Part shown: positions 1 to 11,300 of the stretch, one piece after another | Layout of the letters: each line of letters starts with the position of its first letter | Numbering within the stretch: the stretch's first letter is position 1 | Assembly (NCBI GenBank): GCA_947632555.1 | Contig: CANRPU010000007.1 | Span: 62,001 to 126,000, forward strand | Source of the DNA: an uncultured Lachnospiraceae bacterium | GTDB taxonomy: Bacteria > Bacillota > Clostridia > Lachnospirales > Lachnospiraceae | DNA length: 64,000 nucleotides | Reading direction: 5' to 3' | Made by a program: the position numbers and the translations under genes | The notes under the pieces: model-generated | What the model was told of the DNA's origin: nothing | Seen by the model: only the letters and a program-made list of their open reading frames with translations | The model's database searches: none

Positions 1-53
1 ATATCAGGGATGACATGACGGTGGTGGTGTTCGGACTCTGGGAAAATGTATAG
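1..53 (+). CDS. spoIIE: C-terminal end of a SpoIIE-like PP2C phosphatase (partial)
   Basis: Only the last 16 codons are in the window, in the frame beginning at base 3 and ending with TAG at 51-53. The tail reads RDDMTVVVFGLWENV, which fits the final strand of a PP2C phosphatase, where Asp-Asp binds metal. SpoIIE is the membrane phosphatase that activates sigma-F in the forespore. In Bacillus it lies upstream of tilS-hpt-ftsH, the same order as here, and that synteny is the main support. Another PP2C protein would look the same over so short a stretch. Confidence 0.6.
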   Translation, partial: IRDDMTVVVFGLWENV

Positions 54-61
54 GAGCCCGC

Positions 62-90
62 TTGCATTTTTGCCGTAAAGCAACTATTAT
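62..90 (+). promoter_or_regulatory. Putative sigma-A promoter of tilS
   Basis: TTGCAT at 62-67 and TATTAT at 85-90 are 17 bases apart. Transcription would start near base 97, which is the tilS ATG itself. No Shine-Dalgarno sequence precedes that ATG, so a leaderless or nearly leaderless transcript is possible. Confidence 0.5.
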
Positions 91-96
91 TATGGT

Positions 97-1527
97 ATGT
101 TAGAAAAAGTCAGTGCCTATATGGAAAAATATCATATGCTGCGGGCGGGGGACGTGGTAGTGGCAGGCGTATCGGGAGGGGCCGACTCGGTATGCCTCCT
201 TTTTATGCTGCGGGAAATGCGGAAGAAAATACCGTTTACACTGCTGGCGGCCCATGTCAACCATGGAATCCGGGAAGAGGCGGGAGAGGACGCCCGCTTT
301 GTACAGGCGCTGTGCGAAAGGCTGGACGTCCCGTTTTTTGTGGAAAACGCGGATATCCGGAAGCTGGCAGGGCAGCAGGGCTGTTCGGAAGAGGAAGCTG
401 GCAGGCGGGCGCGCTATGAGTTCTTTGGCCGGATCCTGCGGGAGTGGGAAAACGGCGGCAGACGGCGGATCGCGGTGGCGCATAACCTGAATGACAGAGC
501 GGAAACCATGCTGTTCCACCTGTTTCGGGGGAGCGGCCTGAAGGGGCTTGGCAGCATCCGGCCCGTGCGGGAAGGCGGGGAAGGACCTGACGTCATCCGG
601 CCGCTTCTGGGCGTGAGCCGGAGCGAAATAGAGGAATATCTTACCGGAATTGGAGAAAAGTGGTGTATAGACCGCACAAATGAAGAAGATACTTATACCA
701 GAAACCGGATCCGGCATCATATCCTGCCTTACGCGGAGGAGGCCGTGGCGGAAGGGGCCGTGGCCCATATGGGCCGGGCGGCGGATATTTTGAGCGAGGC
801 GGCGGATTACGCGGAGCAGGAAGCGGAGAAGGCTTACCGGCGCTGCGTGCTATCGGAAAGCGGAAACGGAATGCGGCTCTCTGTGGAAGAGGTGCTGAAA
901 CTGCACGTTTTTCTGCAAAAGCAGCTGATCCTAGCCTGCCTGGAAAGGCTGACACCGGCGCGCCGGGACATTACGGCGGAGCACGTGGAGGCGGCGCGCG
1001 CCCTGTTTACGGAAGAGGGGAACCGGGAGATCTGTCTTCCCCGGGATCTGAAAGCAGTCAGAGAGTACGGAACGGTTCGGTTTGAAGCGTCTGGCGGGGA
1101 GGAAGGACTTTCGCGGGAAGCGCCGCCGGAAAGAACGCTGCCGGTGTTACGGGAAGGCGAAACCGTCCAAATCCGGCTTTCCGATTCGGAAATACTGGAA
1201 TGCGAGGCCTTTATTTATGAAAAAACGATGAATATTCCTAAAAACCCGTATACGAAATGGTTTGATTATGATAAAATAAGGGAACCGCTGGTAATACGGA
1301 CCAGAAGAACAGGGGACTATCTTACGATTTCCGAAAACGGGAACAGAAAGCGCCTGCAGGACTACATGGTGAATGAAAAGATCCCGCGCGGGGAGAGGGA
1401 AAGCATACCGCTGCTCGCGGAGGGCGCCCATATTCTCTGGATAATCGGATATCGTATCAGCAGCCATTATAAAGTGGACGGGAGTACAAAACGTATCTTG
1501 CAGGTGCGGTTAAGAGGAGGGCGTTAA
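97..1527 (+). CDS. tilS: tRNA(Ile)-lysidine synthase TilS
   Basis: TilS ligates lysine to the wobble cytidine of tRNA-Ile(CAU) using ATP, so that the tRNA reads AUA as isoleucine; it is essential in most bacteria. The 476-residue protein has the N-type ATP pyrophosphatase loop SGGADS at residues 26-31, followed by HVNHGIR and the NLNDRAETMLFHLFRGSG segment typical of the family. A C-terminal TilS substrate-binding domain (IRTRRTGDYL...KRLQDYMVNEKIPR) is present. The first ATG puts the P-loop at the usual distance from the N terminus, but no ribosome binding site precedes it. The stop codon directly abuts the hpt start, so the two genes are co-transcribed. Confidence 0.95.
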   Translation: MLEKVSAYMEKYHMLRAGDVVVAGVSGGADSVCLLFMLREMRKKIPFTLLAAHVNHGIREEAGEDARFVQALCERLDVPFFVENADIRKLAGQQGCSEEEAGRRARYEFFGRILREWENGGRRRIAVAHNLNDRAETMLFHLFRGSGLKGLGSIRPVREGGEGPDVIRPLLGVSRSEIEEYLTGIGEKWCIDRTNEEDTYTRNRIRHHILPYAEEAVAEGAVAHMGRAADILSEAADYAEQEAEKAYRRCVLSESGNGMRLSVEEVLKLHVFLQKQLILACLERLTPARRDITAEHVEAARALFTEEGNREICLPRDLKAVREYGTVRFEASGGEEGLSREAPPERTLPVLREGETVQIRLSDSEILECEAFIYEKTMNIPKNPYTKWFDYDKIREPLVIRTRRTGDYLTISENGNRKRLQDYMVNEKIPRGERESIPLLAEGAHILWIIGYRISSHYKVDGSTKRILQVRLRGGR

Positions 1528-2055
1528 ATGTCGGAACACGTAAGAGTATTGTTGGCGGAAGAAGAAGTAAATGACAGGATACGGGCTATCGGAGAGCAGA
1601 TAAGCAGGGACTACGCGGGGAGATCGCTGCATTTGGTGTGCGTCCTTAAGGGAGGCAGTTTTTTTATGTGCGAGCTGGCCAAGCGGATCACCGTTCCCGT
1701 TTCCCTGGATTTTATGGCGGTTTCCAGTTACGGGGCCACTACCAGATCCAGCGGCGTGGTAAAGATCGTAAAGGATCTGGACGAAACCATCAAGGGGAAG
1801 GACGTGCTGGTGGTGGAAGATATCGTGGATTCCGGACGCACCCTAAGCTACCTGCTGGAAATGCTGCGGGACAGGGAACCGGCCAGCCTGAGGCTGTGCA
1901 CGCTCCTAGATAAGCCGGACAGGCGCGTGGTGCCTGTTCCTGTGGACTATACCGGATTTCAGATCCCGGATGAGTTTGTGGTGGGATACGGTCTGGATTA
2001 CGCCCAGAAATATCGGAATCTGCCCTATATCGGGGTAGTGGAGTTTGAGGATTAA
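1528..2055 (+). CDS. hpt: Hypoxanthine phosphoribosyltransferase
   Basis: This cytosolic purine-salvage enzyme converts hypoxanthine or guanine plus PRPP into IMP or GMP. The 175-residue length is standard. The PRPP-binding loop [14 protein letters not shown] lies at about residues 93-106, and the C-terminal [19 protein letters not shown] segment is typical of bacterial HPRTs. Its ATG follows the tilS TAA with no gap, and GAGGAGGG just upstream inside tilS serves as the ribosome binding site. The tilS-hpt-ftsH order is conserved across Bacillota, which adds support. Confidence 0.95.
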   Translation: MSEHVRVLLAEEEVNDRIRAIGEQISRDYAGRSLHLVCVLKGGSFFMCELAKRITVPVSLDFMAVSSYGATTRSSGVVKIVKDLDETIKGKDVLVVEDIVDSGRTLSYLLEMLRDREPASLRLCTLLDKPDRRVVPVPVDYTGFQIPDEFVVGYGLDYAQKYRNLPYIGVVEFED

Positions 2056-2069
2056 GCGGAGGAAGCATT

Positions 2070-3869
2070 TTGAAACAAAGAGGTATTAATCAATATCTTG
2101 TTATTATCATCGTACTGCTCTTGGGCCTGATCCTGCTCAATTCCTTTCAGAACCGGGAGGACGATTATACCCGGGCGGAATTTGTGCAGGATATGGAGGC
2201 GGGCCGGGTAAAGGAAGTGCTGATACACCCTAACGGGGAAGCGCCCACCGGTTATCTGGAGGTCCTGCTCGCCACGGGAGAAGAAAAAACGCTCTACGCC
2301 ACGGATGTTACGGAAATGGAAGCGCTGACGCGCAGCGGCGGGATCGAGCCTCAGGTGCTGGATATCCAGCGGGAGAACTGGTTCCTGACATACATGCTGC
2401 CGGTGCTGGTAGTGATCATCGCCGTGGTATTTATCTTTGTGATCATGAACGCGCAGGGCGGCAGCGGCGGAAGCAACAGCAAGATGATGAATTTCGGCAA
2501 GAGCAGGGCGCGGCTCTCCATGGGGGAGGGACGCATCACGCTGAAAGACGTGGCCGGATTGAAGGAAGAGAAGGAAGAGCTGGAGGAGATCATAGATTTT
2601 CTGAAGGAGCCCGGGAAATTCACGAAAGTGGGCGCCCGCATTCCCAAGGGCGTGCTGCTGGAGGGACCGCCCGGAACAGGAAAGACGCTGCTGGCCAAGG
2701 CCGTGGCGGGAGAAGCCAATGTACCCTTCTTCAGCATTTCCGGGTCGGATTTTGTGGAAATGTTCGTGGGCGTGGGCGCATCCCGTGTCAGGGACCTGTT
2801 CCTGGATGCCAAAAAGCATTCGCCCTGTATTGTTTTTATTGATGAGATCGACGCGGTGGCAAGGCGCAGAGGCACCGGCATGGGCGGCGGACATGACGAG
2901 AGAGAGCAGACGCTGAATCAGCTTTTGGTAGAAATGGACGGTTTCGGTGTCAATGAGGGCATCATCGTGATGGCGGCCACCAACCGGGTAGATATCCTGG
3001 ATCCGGCGATCCTGCGTCCCGGCCGTTTTGACAGAAAGATCGCGGTGGCGCCTCCTGACGTAGGGGGCAGACAGGATATCCTGAAGGTACACGCCAAGAA
3101 CAAACCGCTGGGCGATGACGTGAATCTGGAGCAGATCGCCCAGACCACTGCCGGCTTTACGGGAGCGGACCTGGAAAACCTCCTGAACGAGGCAGCCATC
3201 AATGCCGCCAGGGCGGGGCGCGTCTATGTGGAGCAGGATGACATCAAAAAGTCCTTTATAAAGGTTGGGATCGGTACCGAGAAAAAGAGCCGGATCATTT
3301 CCGACGAAGAAAAGAAGATCACGGCGTACCACGAGGCCGGACACGCGATCCTTTTCCATGTGCTTCCCCATGTAGGGCCTGTATATACCGTATCCATCAT
3401 TCCTACCGGTATCGGGGCGGCCGGCTACACCATGCCTCTTCCGGAGAAAGATGAAATGTTCCTGACCAAGGGCAAGATGAAAGAGGATATTATGGTATCC
3501 CTGGGCGGACGCATCGCGGAAGAGATCATTTTTGATGACATTACCACAGGCGCTTCCAGCGACATCAAGAAAGCGACCAAGGTGGCCCGCAAGATGGTGA
3601 CGCGCTACGGAATGTCGGAAAATATCGGCGTTATCAATTATGACGATGATGAAGACGAAGTGTTTATCGGGCGGGATCTGGCGCATCCCCGTTCTCACAG
3701 CGAAGTAGTGGCAGGGGAGATCGACCGGGAGGTCAAAGCCATTGTGGACGAATGCTACGCTAGGGCAAAGGAGATCATCCTGGCCCATGAAGAGGTGCTG
3801 CACAAAGCGGCAAAGCTGCTTTTGGAGAAAGAAAAGATCACGGGCGAGGAGTTCGCGGCGCTGTTTTGA
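2070..3869 (+). CDS. ftsH: ATP-dependent zinc metalloprotease FtsH
   Basis: FtsH is a membrane-anchored AAA+ hexameric protease that degrades misfolded membrane proteins and short-lived regulators. The order is a first membrane segment (residues 9-25), a small extracytoplasmic domain, a second membrane segment (about 110-127), the AAA domain and the peptidase domain. Walker A GPPGTGKT starts at residue 199, Walker B is IVFIDEID, and the zinc-binding HEAGH is at residues 421-425. The start is TTG at 2070, with GGAGG at 2058-2062 seven bases upstream. At 599 residues the protein stops soon after the peptidase domain, without the long flexible tail of some homologues. Confidence 0.97.
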   Translation: MKQRGINQYLVIIIVLLLGLILLNSFQNREDDYTRAEFVQDMEAGRVKEVLIHPNGEAPTGYLEVLLATGEEKTLYATDVTEMEALTRSGGIEPQVLDIQRENWFLTYMLPVLVVIIAVVFIFVIMNAQGGSGGSNSKMMNFGKSRARLSMGEGRITLKDVAGLKEEKEELEEIIDFLKEPGKFTKVGARIPKGVLLEGPPGTGKTLLAKAVAGEANVPFFSISGSDFVEMFVGVGASRVRDLFLDAKKHSPCIVFIDEIDAVARRRGTGMGGGHDEREQTLNQLLVEMDGFGVNEGIIVMAATNRVDILDPAILRPGRFDRKIAVAPPDVGGRQDILKVHAKNKPLGDDVNLEQIAQTTAGFTGADLENLLNEAAINAARAGRVYVEQDDIKKSFIKVGIGTEKKSRIISDEEKKITAYHEAGHAILFHVLPHVGPVYTVSIIPTGIGAAGYTMPLPEKDEMFLTKGKMKEDIMVSLGGRIAEEIIFDDITTGASSDIKKATKVARKMVTRYGMSENIGVINYDDDEDEVFIGRDLAHPRSHSEVVAGEIDREVKAIVDECYARAKEIILAHEEVLHKAAKLLLEKEKITGEEFAALF

Positions 3870-3941
3870 CCGACTGTTATTGTGCAAAACTACCAAAAAC
3901 GCCATGCCGATTTTGTAATATTTGTGAATTTTAGAACTGGA

Positions 3942-3969
3942 TTTACAGGGGGCGCTATGCTATTATAAT
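3942..3969 (+). promoter_or_regulatory. Strong sigma-A-like promoter in the ftsH-GH13 spacer
   Basis: TTTACA at 3942-3947 and a perfect TATAAT at 3964-3969 are 16 bases apart. Transcription would begin near 3976, about 55 bases before a strong terminator hairpin at 4032-4060. It could drive the GH13 gene through an attenuator, or a separate short RNA. Confidence 0.6.
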
Positions 3970-3975
3970 ACTCGT

Positions 3976-4060
3976 AACCCCCCAATACATTATAATTTTT
4001 GCTATACCCCATAAGAAGAAATACCTTCTCTAAAAAAGACAGTCGAAAGCTGTCTTTTTT
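3976..4060 (+). ncRNA. Possible ~85-nt small RNA or attenuated leader
   Basis: The stretch is bounded by the promoter at 3942-3969 and the terminator at 4032-4060 and has no convincing ORF. It contains C-rich runs (ACCCCCC near 3977 and ACCCC near 4005) separated by AT-rich sequence. No known riboswitch class is recognisable to me. It may simply be the 5' leader of the amylase gene. Confidence 0.3.
4032..4060 (+). terminator. Rho-independent terminator
   Basis: AAAAAAGACAG pairs with CTGTCTTTTTT around a 7-base loop and ends in a T run. It can terminate ftsH read-through and any transcript from the promoter at 3942-3969. The flanking A and T runs make it workable in both directions. Confidence 0.85.
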
Positions 4061-4135
4061 ACTTTCTGTATCTTGCGCCGGTGGCCCGAATATTATAAAA
4101 TAGAATTATTACGGCAGGCATAAGGACAGAGAACG

Positions 4136-6238
4136 ATGGAATTTAATTTTTTAAAAAACGCGGAGCATAATCAGATGTATATTGCTTCCATGCGTCCCGT
4201 ACTGAACAGAAGAGCGCTTTTCAGCGATACCACTGAGGACTATGTTACACCGGCGGAGCCCAATCCCTATGAGGAGATCACCATCCGGTTCCGGACCGCG
4301 GTCAATAATATCGACAGAGTATTCTTTATCTGCGGAGATGAGCGGCTGCTGATGCTGAAGGAAAGCTCGGACACGCTGTTTGACTATTACGCGATCCGCT
4401 ACCAGCTGGACAATGAGAAGATTTCCTACCATTTTGAGATCAATGTAGGCAAGATCAAGGGTTTTTACGATGTCAGAGGCCTGTACCAGGAAGCGAATCC
4501 CTACTATGACTTTGTGATAATCCCCGGATTTAAGACGCCGGCGTGGGCAAAAGGCGCGGTCATGTACCAGATATTTGTGGACAGGTTCTGTAACGGGGAT
4601 AAGAGCAACGATGTGGAGAGCGATGAGTACAGCTATATCCACGAGCATGTTTCCCACGTGGAAGACTGGGACCGTTATCCGGCCCGGATGGACGTCAGGG
4701 AGTTCTACGGCGGAGATCTGCAGGGCGTATTGGATAAAATGGACTATCTGGAAGATCTGGGGGTCGAAGTCATTTATTTTAATCCGCTGTTTGTTTCCCC
4801 TTCCAATCACAAGTACGATATCCAGGACTACGATTATATTGACCCGCACGTGGGAAAGATCGTGGATGATGGGGGAGAACTGCTGCAGCCCGGACAGAAT
4901 GAGAACCGGGCCGCTTCCAAATACATCAACCGCGTGACCAACAAGGCCAACCTGGAGGCCAGCAACGCGCTGTTCATCAAGGTGGTGGAGGAGGCGCATA
5001 AAAGGGGCATTCGGGTAATCTTGGACGGCGTATTCAATCATTGCGGCTCTTTTAACAAATGGATGGACAGAGAGCGCATTTACGAAAACGCGGAGGGATA
5101 TGAAAAGGGAGCTTTCGTTTCCCAGAACAGTCCTTACAGCAGTTATTTTTTGTTCCACGATAAGAACCGCTGGCCGTACAATCCTACTTATGACGGGTGG
5201 TGGGGGCATGATACGCTCCCCAAATTAAATTACGAAGGTTCCAAAGCCCTGTTTGACTATGTGATGAAGATCGCGGCGAAATGGGTTTCCCCGCCCTACA
5301 ATGTGGACGGCTGGAGGCTGGATGTAGCGGCGGATCTGGGATTTTCTCCGGAATACAACCATTTCTTCTGGAAGGAATTTCGCAAAGCCGTAAAGAGGGC
5401 GAATCCGGAAGCCATCATACTGGCGGAACATTACGGGGACACCAGGGACTGGCTGCAGGGAAAAGAGTGGGATTCCGTTATGAACTATGACGCCTTTATG
5501 GAACCGGTAACGTGGTTCCTGACGGGAATGGAAAAGCACAGCGATGACTTTCGAGGGGATCTTTTAGGGAACGCGGACAGCTTCTGGGGCGCCATGACCC
5601 ATCACGGCTCCAGTTTTTCCATGCCGAGCAGGCAGATCGCCATGAACCAGCTTTCCAACCACGACCATTCCCGCTTTATGACGCGGACCAGCCATAAAGT
5701 AGGCCGTACCGCCACACTGGGGCCGCAGGCCGCGAACGAGGGAAACAATCCGGCTGTGTTCCGGGAAGGCGTGGTGATCCAGATGACCTGGCCGGGAGCG
5801 CCCACGCTGTATTACGGCGATGAGGCCGGGGTGTGCGGGTTTACCGATCCCGATAACCGGCGGACTTATCCCTGGGGACATGAGGACAAAGAGCTGATAG
5901 CCTTCCACAAGGAGATCATCCGCATCCATAAAGAATGTTCGGAACTGCGCACCGGTTCGTTAAAACATCTGGACCAGGATTACAATTTTCTGGCGTATGG
6001 GAGATTTAACAGGAAATACAGCGCCATTGTCCTGATCAACAATAATGACCATGAGATCGAAAAGCGGGTGAGCGTGTGGGAAACAGGGATCCCCAAGGAA
6101 GCGATCCTTACCAGGATCTTTCAGTCAGACGAAGCGGGGTTTGATACCGGGAAGGAAGAGATACCGGTGATCTCCGGTAAGATCAATATAAAAATGCCGC
6201 CTTTTTCCGCGATGATCCTGCGGTATGAAAAGCGGTAA
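4136..6238 (+). CDS. GH13 alpha-amylase family enzyme (neopullulanase/cyclomaltodextrinase-like)
   Basis: This is predicted to hydrolyse alpha-1,4 (and possibly alpha-1,6) bonds of maltodextrins, cyclodextrins or pullulan in the cytoplasm; there is no signal peptide. Residues 1-125 form an N-terminal beta domain as in the neopullulanase group, and the TIM barrel starts at KGAVMYQIFVDRF. The conserved GH13 regions are present: VILDGVFNH, GWRLDVA with nucleophile D396, ILAEHYGD with acid E431, and SNHDHSR with D510. The 700-residue length is somewhat above the usual 580-600. Spacing to the chemoreceptor downstream is only 31 bases, so they may share a transcript. The exact substrate cannot be read from sequence. 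Confidence 0.88.
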   Translation: MEFNFLKNAEHNQMYIASMRPVLNRRALFSDTTEDYVTPAEPNPYEEITIRFRTAVNNIDRVFFICGDERLLMLKESSDTLFDYYAIRYQLDNEKISYHFEINVGKIKGFYDVRGLYQEANPYYDFVIIPGFKTPAWAKGAVMYQIFVDRFCNGDKSNDVESDEYSYIHEHVSHVEDWDRYPARMDVREFYGGDLQGVLDKMDYLEDLGVEVIYFNPLFVSPSNHKYDIQDYDYIDPHVGKIVDDGGELLQPGQNENRAASKYINRVTNKANLEASNALFIKVVEEAHKRGIRVILDGVFNHCGSFNKWMDRERIYENAEGYEKGAFVSQNSPYSSYFLFHDKNRWPYNPTYDGWWGHDTLPKLNYEGSKALFDYVMKIAAKWVSPPYNVDGWRLDVAADLGFSPEYNHFFWKEFRKAVKRANPEAIILAEHYGDTRDWLQGKEWDSVMNYDAFMEPVTWFLTGMEKHSDDFRGDLLGNADSFWGAMTHHGSSFSMPSRQIAMNQLSNHDHSRFMTRTSHKVGRTATLGPQAANEGNNPAVFREGVVIQMTWPGAPTLYYGDEAGVCGFTDPDNRRTYPWGHEDKELIAFHKEIIRIHKECSELRTGSLKHLDQDYNFLAYGRFNRKYSAIVLINNNDHEIEKRVSVWETGIPKEAILTRIFQSDEAGFDTGKEEIPVISGKINIKMPPFSAMILRYEKR

Positions 6239-6269
6239 ATAGTAAGACAGGAAATAAGGAGGGATTTTT

Positions 6270-8330
6270 ATGAAAAGCCTGACAACCAAGATTATCGCGC
6301 TGGTCACGGTGTCCACACTTCTGCTCTCTCTGCTGATAGGCGTACAGAGTATCGGCATGTTTCGCGGGACGTCCGACCGGCAGGCTTCGGAGAATATGAT
6401 CCTGATGGCGGATCTCAACGCGAAGGACATAGACCTGACGCTTTATACCATCGAGCAGTCCGTGAACAGTCTGAGCCAGATGACGGTTGCCGCCATTACG
6501 GATTTCTCCAAATTCAAGACTTCGGATTCGTATGTGGATGAGTGCACCGCGGCGCTGGAAGCGGCGGCCTTTACCCTGGCGCGCAACACCCAGGGAGCCA
6601 TGACGGTATATGTCCGGTACAATCCGGCGTTTACCGATCCCACTTCCGGTATTTTTCTGTCCCGGTCGGGAGATGACTTTGAGGAGCTGGTACCTACGGA
6701 TTTCAGCATGTATGATCCGGATGACGCGGCGCATGTAGGCTGGTACTATACCCCTGTCAACGCGGGGGAACCGATATGGATGGATCCCTATTTGAATGAG
6801 AATATCAATGTCTACATGATCTCCTACGTGGTGCCCATTTATATCAACGGGGAGTCCGTGGGTATCGTGGGTATGGATATTGACTTCAGTGTGATACAGG
6901 ATATGGTAAATTCCGTTACGCTGTACGACAGCGGATACGCTTATCTGACCAACGCTTCGGATTCCCTGATCGTACATAGGGACTACGAGAGCGGCACCGC
7001 TCTTTCCCAGGTGGATTCCGCCGCCGCCGCACTTCTGGCTGACGCGGACAAAGCCAATACCGTGGAAAGGGCCGGCTCCCAGGCGCTGGTATACACGCCC
7101 CTGCACAACGGCATGAAACTGGTACTCACGGCTCCGCGTTCGGAGCTTCTGGCATCCACCAGCGCCATGATCGTCAAGATCGCCATTGCCATCGCGGTGG
7201 TACTGGTACTGGTGATCGCGGCGGCTTCATTCGCGGGAAACCGGATGGCGAAGCCTCTTCGTAAGATCACCAGGATCATCCAGAATACGGCCGCCTTTAA
7301 TTTCCAGTCTACGGAAGGCGGTGACAAGCTGTGCGGCATGCGGGACGAGATTGGGGAAATGGCCAGAGCGGTACGGCAGATGCGTGGGGAACTGCGGAAT
7401 ATCATCAATGTTATCAGCGATTCCTGCGGCAGCTTAAACGGCAATATTGACAATCTGCTGCAGGCCTCTGCCCATGTAAATGATATGACGGAGAATAACT
7501 CCGCCGTGACCCAGGAGCTTTCCGCGGCCATGATGCAGACCTCCGACGGAACCGAAAAGATCAGGGAAACCATTCTGCGTCTGCAACAGAGCGCCCAGTC
7601 TATCAGGGAGCTTTCCCAGGAAAACCGCCAGGTATCCCAGGAACTGATGTCAGGAGCGGAGAGCCTGTCCGGTACCACCTCCGAGGCTACGCGGCAGACA
7701 CAGGATATGTATGAGAGAGTAAAGAAAGATACGGATGAAGCCATTGAGCATTCCAAGGCGGTTTCCCAGATCAACCAGCTGACGGAGGCCATTGCCGGAA
7801 TTTCGGAACAGACCAACCTGCTGGCGCTGAACGCTTCCATTGAAGCCGCGAGAGCGGGAGAGGCCGGCAAAGGATTTTCCGTAGTGGCAACGGAGATCTC
7901 CGCGCTGGCAAATCAGACCAACCAGACGGTGGAAAACATTAATTCCACAGTGGAGGAGGTATATACGGCGGTTTCCGATATGGTGAAGTGTCTGGATACC
8001 ATGATGGATTTCATCAATAAGAAGATCCTGCCCGATTACGATAAGTTTAATTCCGTGGGACGGAAATACCAGGAAGATACCGCCGCCATGGAGGAGAGCA
8101 TGAATCAGATGGATCTCTCCATTCAGGATCTGGCGGAAGCGCTGGAGCAGATCTCCGGCACGGTAGGGGATATCAACGACATGGTGCGGGAGTCCAGCGA
8201 AGGCGTTCACCGGATCGCGGAAGATACCACCGGCATGGCGGAGGAAACAGGAAACAATTCCCGCCTGGCAGTGCAGAGCAAGGATACCATACGGGAACTG
8301 TTCTCCGTAGTAGGGCAGTTTAAAATGTAG
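6270..8330 (+). CDS. Methyl-accepting chemotaxis protein with a Cache-type sensor
   Basis: A transmembrane chemoreceptor that would signal to CheA/CheW. Its first membrane helix is at residues 7-27. The extracytoplasmic domain (about 30-295) looks like a double Cache fold, with the [19 protein letters not shown] and [10 protein letters not shown] strands typical of dCache_1. A second membrane helix is at about 298-320, followed by HAMP and a long coiled coil. The signalling tip [19 protein letters not shown] at about 513-531 is well conserved. AGGAGGG precedes the ATG. dCache domains often bind amino acids or other small metabolites; the ligand is unknown. It converges with the HD-GYP gene, and the two stops overlap by 11 bases. 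Confidence 0.93.
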   Translation: MKSLTTKIIALVTVSTLLLSLLIGVQSIGMFRGTSDRQASENMILMADLNAKDIDLTLYTIEQSVNSLSQMTVAAITDFSKFKTSDSYVDECTAALEAAAFTLARNTQGAMTVYVRYNPAFTDPTSGIFLSRSGDDFEELVPTDFSMYDPDDAAHVGWYYTPVNAGEPIWMDPYLNENINVYMISYVVPIYINGESVGIVGMDIDFSVIQDMVNSVTLYDSGYAYLTNASDSLIVHRDYESGTALSQVDSAAAALLADADKANTVERAGSQALVYTPLHNGMKLVLTAPRSELLASTSAMIVKIAIAIAVVLVLVIAAASFAGNRMAKPLRKITRIIQNTAAFNFQSTEGGDKLCGMRDEIGEMARAVRQMRGELRNIINVISDSCGSLNGNIDNLLQASAHVNDMTENNSAVTQELSAAMMQTSDGTEKIRETILRLQQSAQSIRELSQENRQVSQELMSGAESLSGTTSEATRQTQDMYERVKKDTDEAIEHSKAVSQINQLTEAIAGISEQTNLLALNASIEAARAGEAGKGFSVVATEISALANQTNQTVENINSTVEEVYTAVSDMVKCLDTMMDFINKKILPDYDKFNSVGRKYQEDTAAMEESMNQMDLSIQDLAEALEQISGTVGDINDMVRESSEGVHRIAEDTTGMAEETGNNSRLAVQSKDTIRELFSVVGQFKM

Positions 8331-11300
8331 TAGGCCGTTTGGCCTGGCCGTTTTCCAGAAGCCGTTCCCACTCCGTGATATCTACCTTTTCCGTGGGAAC
8401 CTCATAACCGCTTTCCAGCATTTCCACCATGATCTTTACGAAGCGTGGATCGAACTGGGTACCGCTGCCGGCCTTTAATTCTTTGCAGATCTCTTCTTTG
8501 TCGGAAGCCGGGCGGTAATTCCGGCCAAAATACATACAGTCAAAGGTGTCGGCTACGGCGATGATCCTGGCGTAGAGGGGAATCTGTTCTCCCGCCAGCC
8601 CTTCGTTGTAGCCGGAACCGTCATAACGCTCATGATGGTAACGGGCGCCGGTAGAGATCCAGGGCGCCTTGGCAAAGTCCTTGAGGATCTCTCCGCCGAT
8701 GGCGGGGTGCTGTTTTACCAGAGCGTATTCTTCTTCCGTCAGTTTTCCCTCTTTATTCAATATTCTGTCGGGAATGGCGATCTTTCCGATATCGTGCAGC
8801 AGTGCGCAGTAATAAAGCTGCTCCAGCTGATTCTTCGGCAGGCCGAAACGTTTCCCGATTTCCAGGGAACAGTTGGCCACCCGGTTGGAATGCCCGATGG
8901 TATATTTGTCCTTGGCATCGATAGTCTTGGCTACGATCTTGATGGTTTCTTCCGTCAGTTCCCGATATTCTTCCTGCCTTTTTAAAATGATCTTCTTATG
9001 CAGATGCTGAACCAGAGCGATGATGAGCAAAAGCAGGAGCGCGATCCCCACACCCAGATAAACATAGGAAGAGGTCCTTTCAAAAAAGCTTTTTTCTTTG
9101 GTGACGCGCAGGACCAGCTCTTCACTGACGCCGCCGTCGGAATTATACCCCCGCAGATGGAATACGTAGCTGCCGCCGGAGAGATTGGTATAGGTTACCC
9201 TGTTTTCCGTACCGCTGTTCACTAAAATGGGTTCTTCGTCAAAACCTTCCAGATAATATTCCAGGGTGCCGTCTGTAAAACCATAGCTGAGAAGTTCCAG
9301 GTAAAAGGTGATCCTGCGGGTATCGGGAGAAAGGACGATATCCGCGTTGGGATAAAAGATCTCATCGTCGGCCGCGATGCGGGCCACCGCGATCCTGGGG
9401 ACCGCTTCGTTGTGATACATGTTCTGCAGATCAATGGAGTAGACGCCGTTGCCCGTGCAGAGATAAACCTGGCCGTCATCTCCCATATAGTTCCATGAAT
9501 TGGCGGTGACGCTGCCGGTCAGCCCGTCTTTGCGCGTCAGGCTCTCATAGACAGGATTGCCGGAAAGCAGGTCCTGTCTGCTGATGCGGATCATGCCAAA
9601 CGTTTTTACCAGCCAGATATCATCTCCCCGCACCAGAATGTCAAAAATACTGCCTACGCCGGCGGGAACATCGGGAACGGAACTGATGGAGCCTTCTTTC
9701 CAGAGGGAGAGGCCCACACCGTTGCTGATCCAGATGCCTTCCGCGGCCTCGTCCGATACCATACGCAGGATAACGCCGGAACGCAGGCCGTCTTCGGTAG
9801 TGTAGTTTTTCACTTCCCCCGTGAGCAGATTCAGTTCATAGATGCCGTTGCCGTCGCTGCCGGCCAGCAGGATGCCGTCACCGGCTTCCGCCAGACAGAG
9901 GATCACGGGATTCTGCAGGCCCTGGTCGGAGGTATAGCTGGCTGTGACACGGCCGTCACGGATAATGGAAACACCGCCGTTGGTGGCCGCCGCGATATCG
10001 CCGTTGGAAAGCTCCAGCGCCATACGCACCTGCGTGTGGGCAAGGCCCTGCTCGGCGGTATAACTCTGCCAGCTGCCGTCGGTCTTGTCATAACAGACCA
10101 GGCCGTGCTCCTGGTAGGTGGAGATCCAAAGCCTGCCCGCGGAATCCGCCATCAGGCTGCGGATACGGATGCCTTTCAGAAAATCGCTTAAGGGAGTTTC
10201 GGTAAGGTTTCCGTTCCCGTCCACGATGGAAAGGCCGTCATCCGTGCCGATGTAGATATGATCGTCGTATAAAAGGGCAGCGTTTACCGCTTCCCCGGAA
10301 ATGCCGGCTTCATAGCCGATGTTGTTGAACTTGCCGCGGATCAATCCCAGGAACCCGATGCGGGAAGAGGCAAACCAGAGATTGCCTTCGTAGTCCTCGC
10401 ACATTTTTTCGATGATGGAATCCTGGGACAGTCCGTTCACCTCATAAAAGACGTCCGAGCTGTCGAAGTAGCCCAGGCCGTTGTCGCTGCATACCCAGAT
10501 CTTTCCCCGGGCGTCCTCGTGGATATCGTTGACCACGGAGCGGCTTCCGGTGGAAAGCTCCTCTATCCGGAAAGAATCCGGATCATAGTCCGTCCCGGTA
10601 AGCGTCAGGCGGAATATCCGGTTTTCCTCCGTACCCACGTAGATACGGCCGTCCTTTGTCTGGAAAAGGCCGGAGCCCAGACTGGTGCCGAAAAAATCTT
10701 CATCCAGGACCAGAAGAGTTTCTGCGCCTTTCTGAACGAATACCTTGCTGTCCGAGGTGATCCCCCAGATACAGTCATTTCTGTCGTGGATCAGATTGGT
10801 GACGGTACTGCCGCTCAGGCGGCTGTCCGCGGCCTGCAGGGCCCGATGCGCCTCGTCTATCAGGAAGAGGCCGTTTGTGGTGCCCGCGTAGATCCTGCCG
10901 TCTTCGTCTTCGGTAACGGAGCGGACGGAGAGGGTTGTCACGTCCGTACCGCCTGCGTCGGCGGATTCCGTTATCCGGGAAAAGGTTTCATTTTCAAAAA
11001 AATACAGGCCGGAATCATTGGTGCCGATCCATATCCGATTGGAGGAGTCCAGGAAAAGGGCGCGGATACCGCTGGCGGGAGCGCCGTTTCCCTGCAGGCT
11101 CATATTTTCAAATTCATTGCCGTTATAACGTCCAAGGCCGCCGTAGCTGCCGATCCATATGTATCCCTTTTCATCCTGCAGTACCGTGTTGGCCTCCCCC
11201 GCGATCATACCATCGCCTTCATCATAGGAAACTTCCACGTAATCTTTCAGCCCCACGCTCCGGACCGGGTTGGCGGGCAGAGCCTGTATACTGAGGGAAA

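Noticed and set aside
2052-3905. 617-codon minus-strand open frame opposite ftsH
   Set aside because: It mirrors a complete, well-conserved ftsH; the translation has no recognisable domain and is His/Arg/Gln-rich, typical of an antisense shadow.
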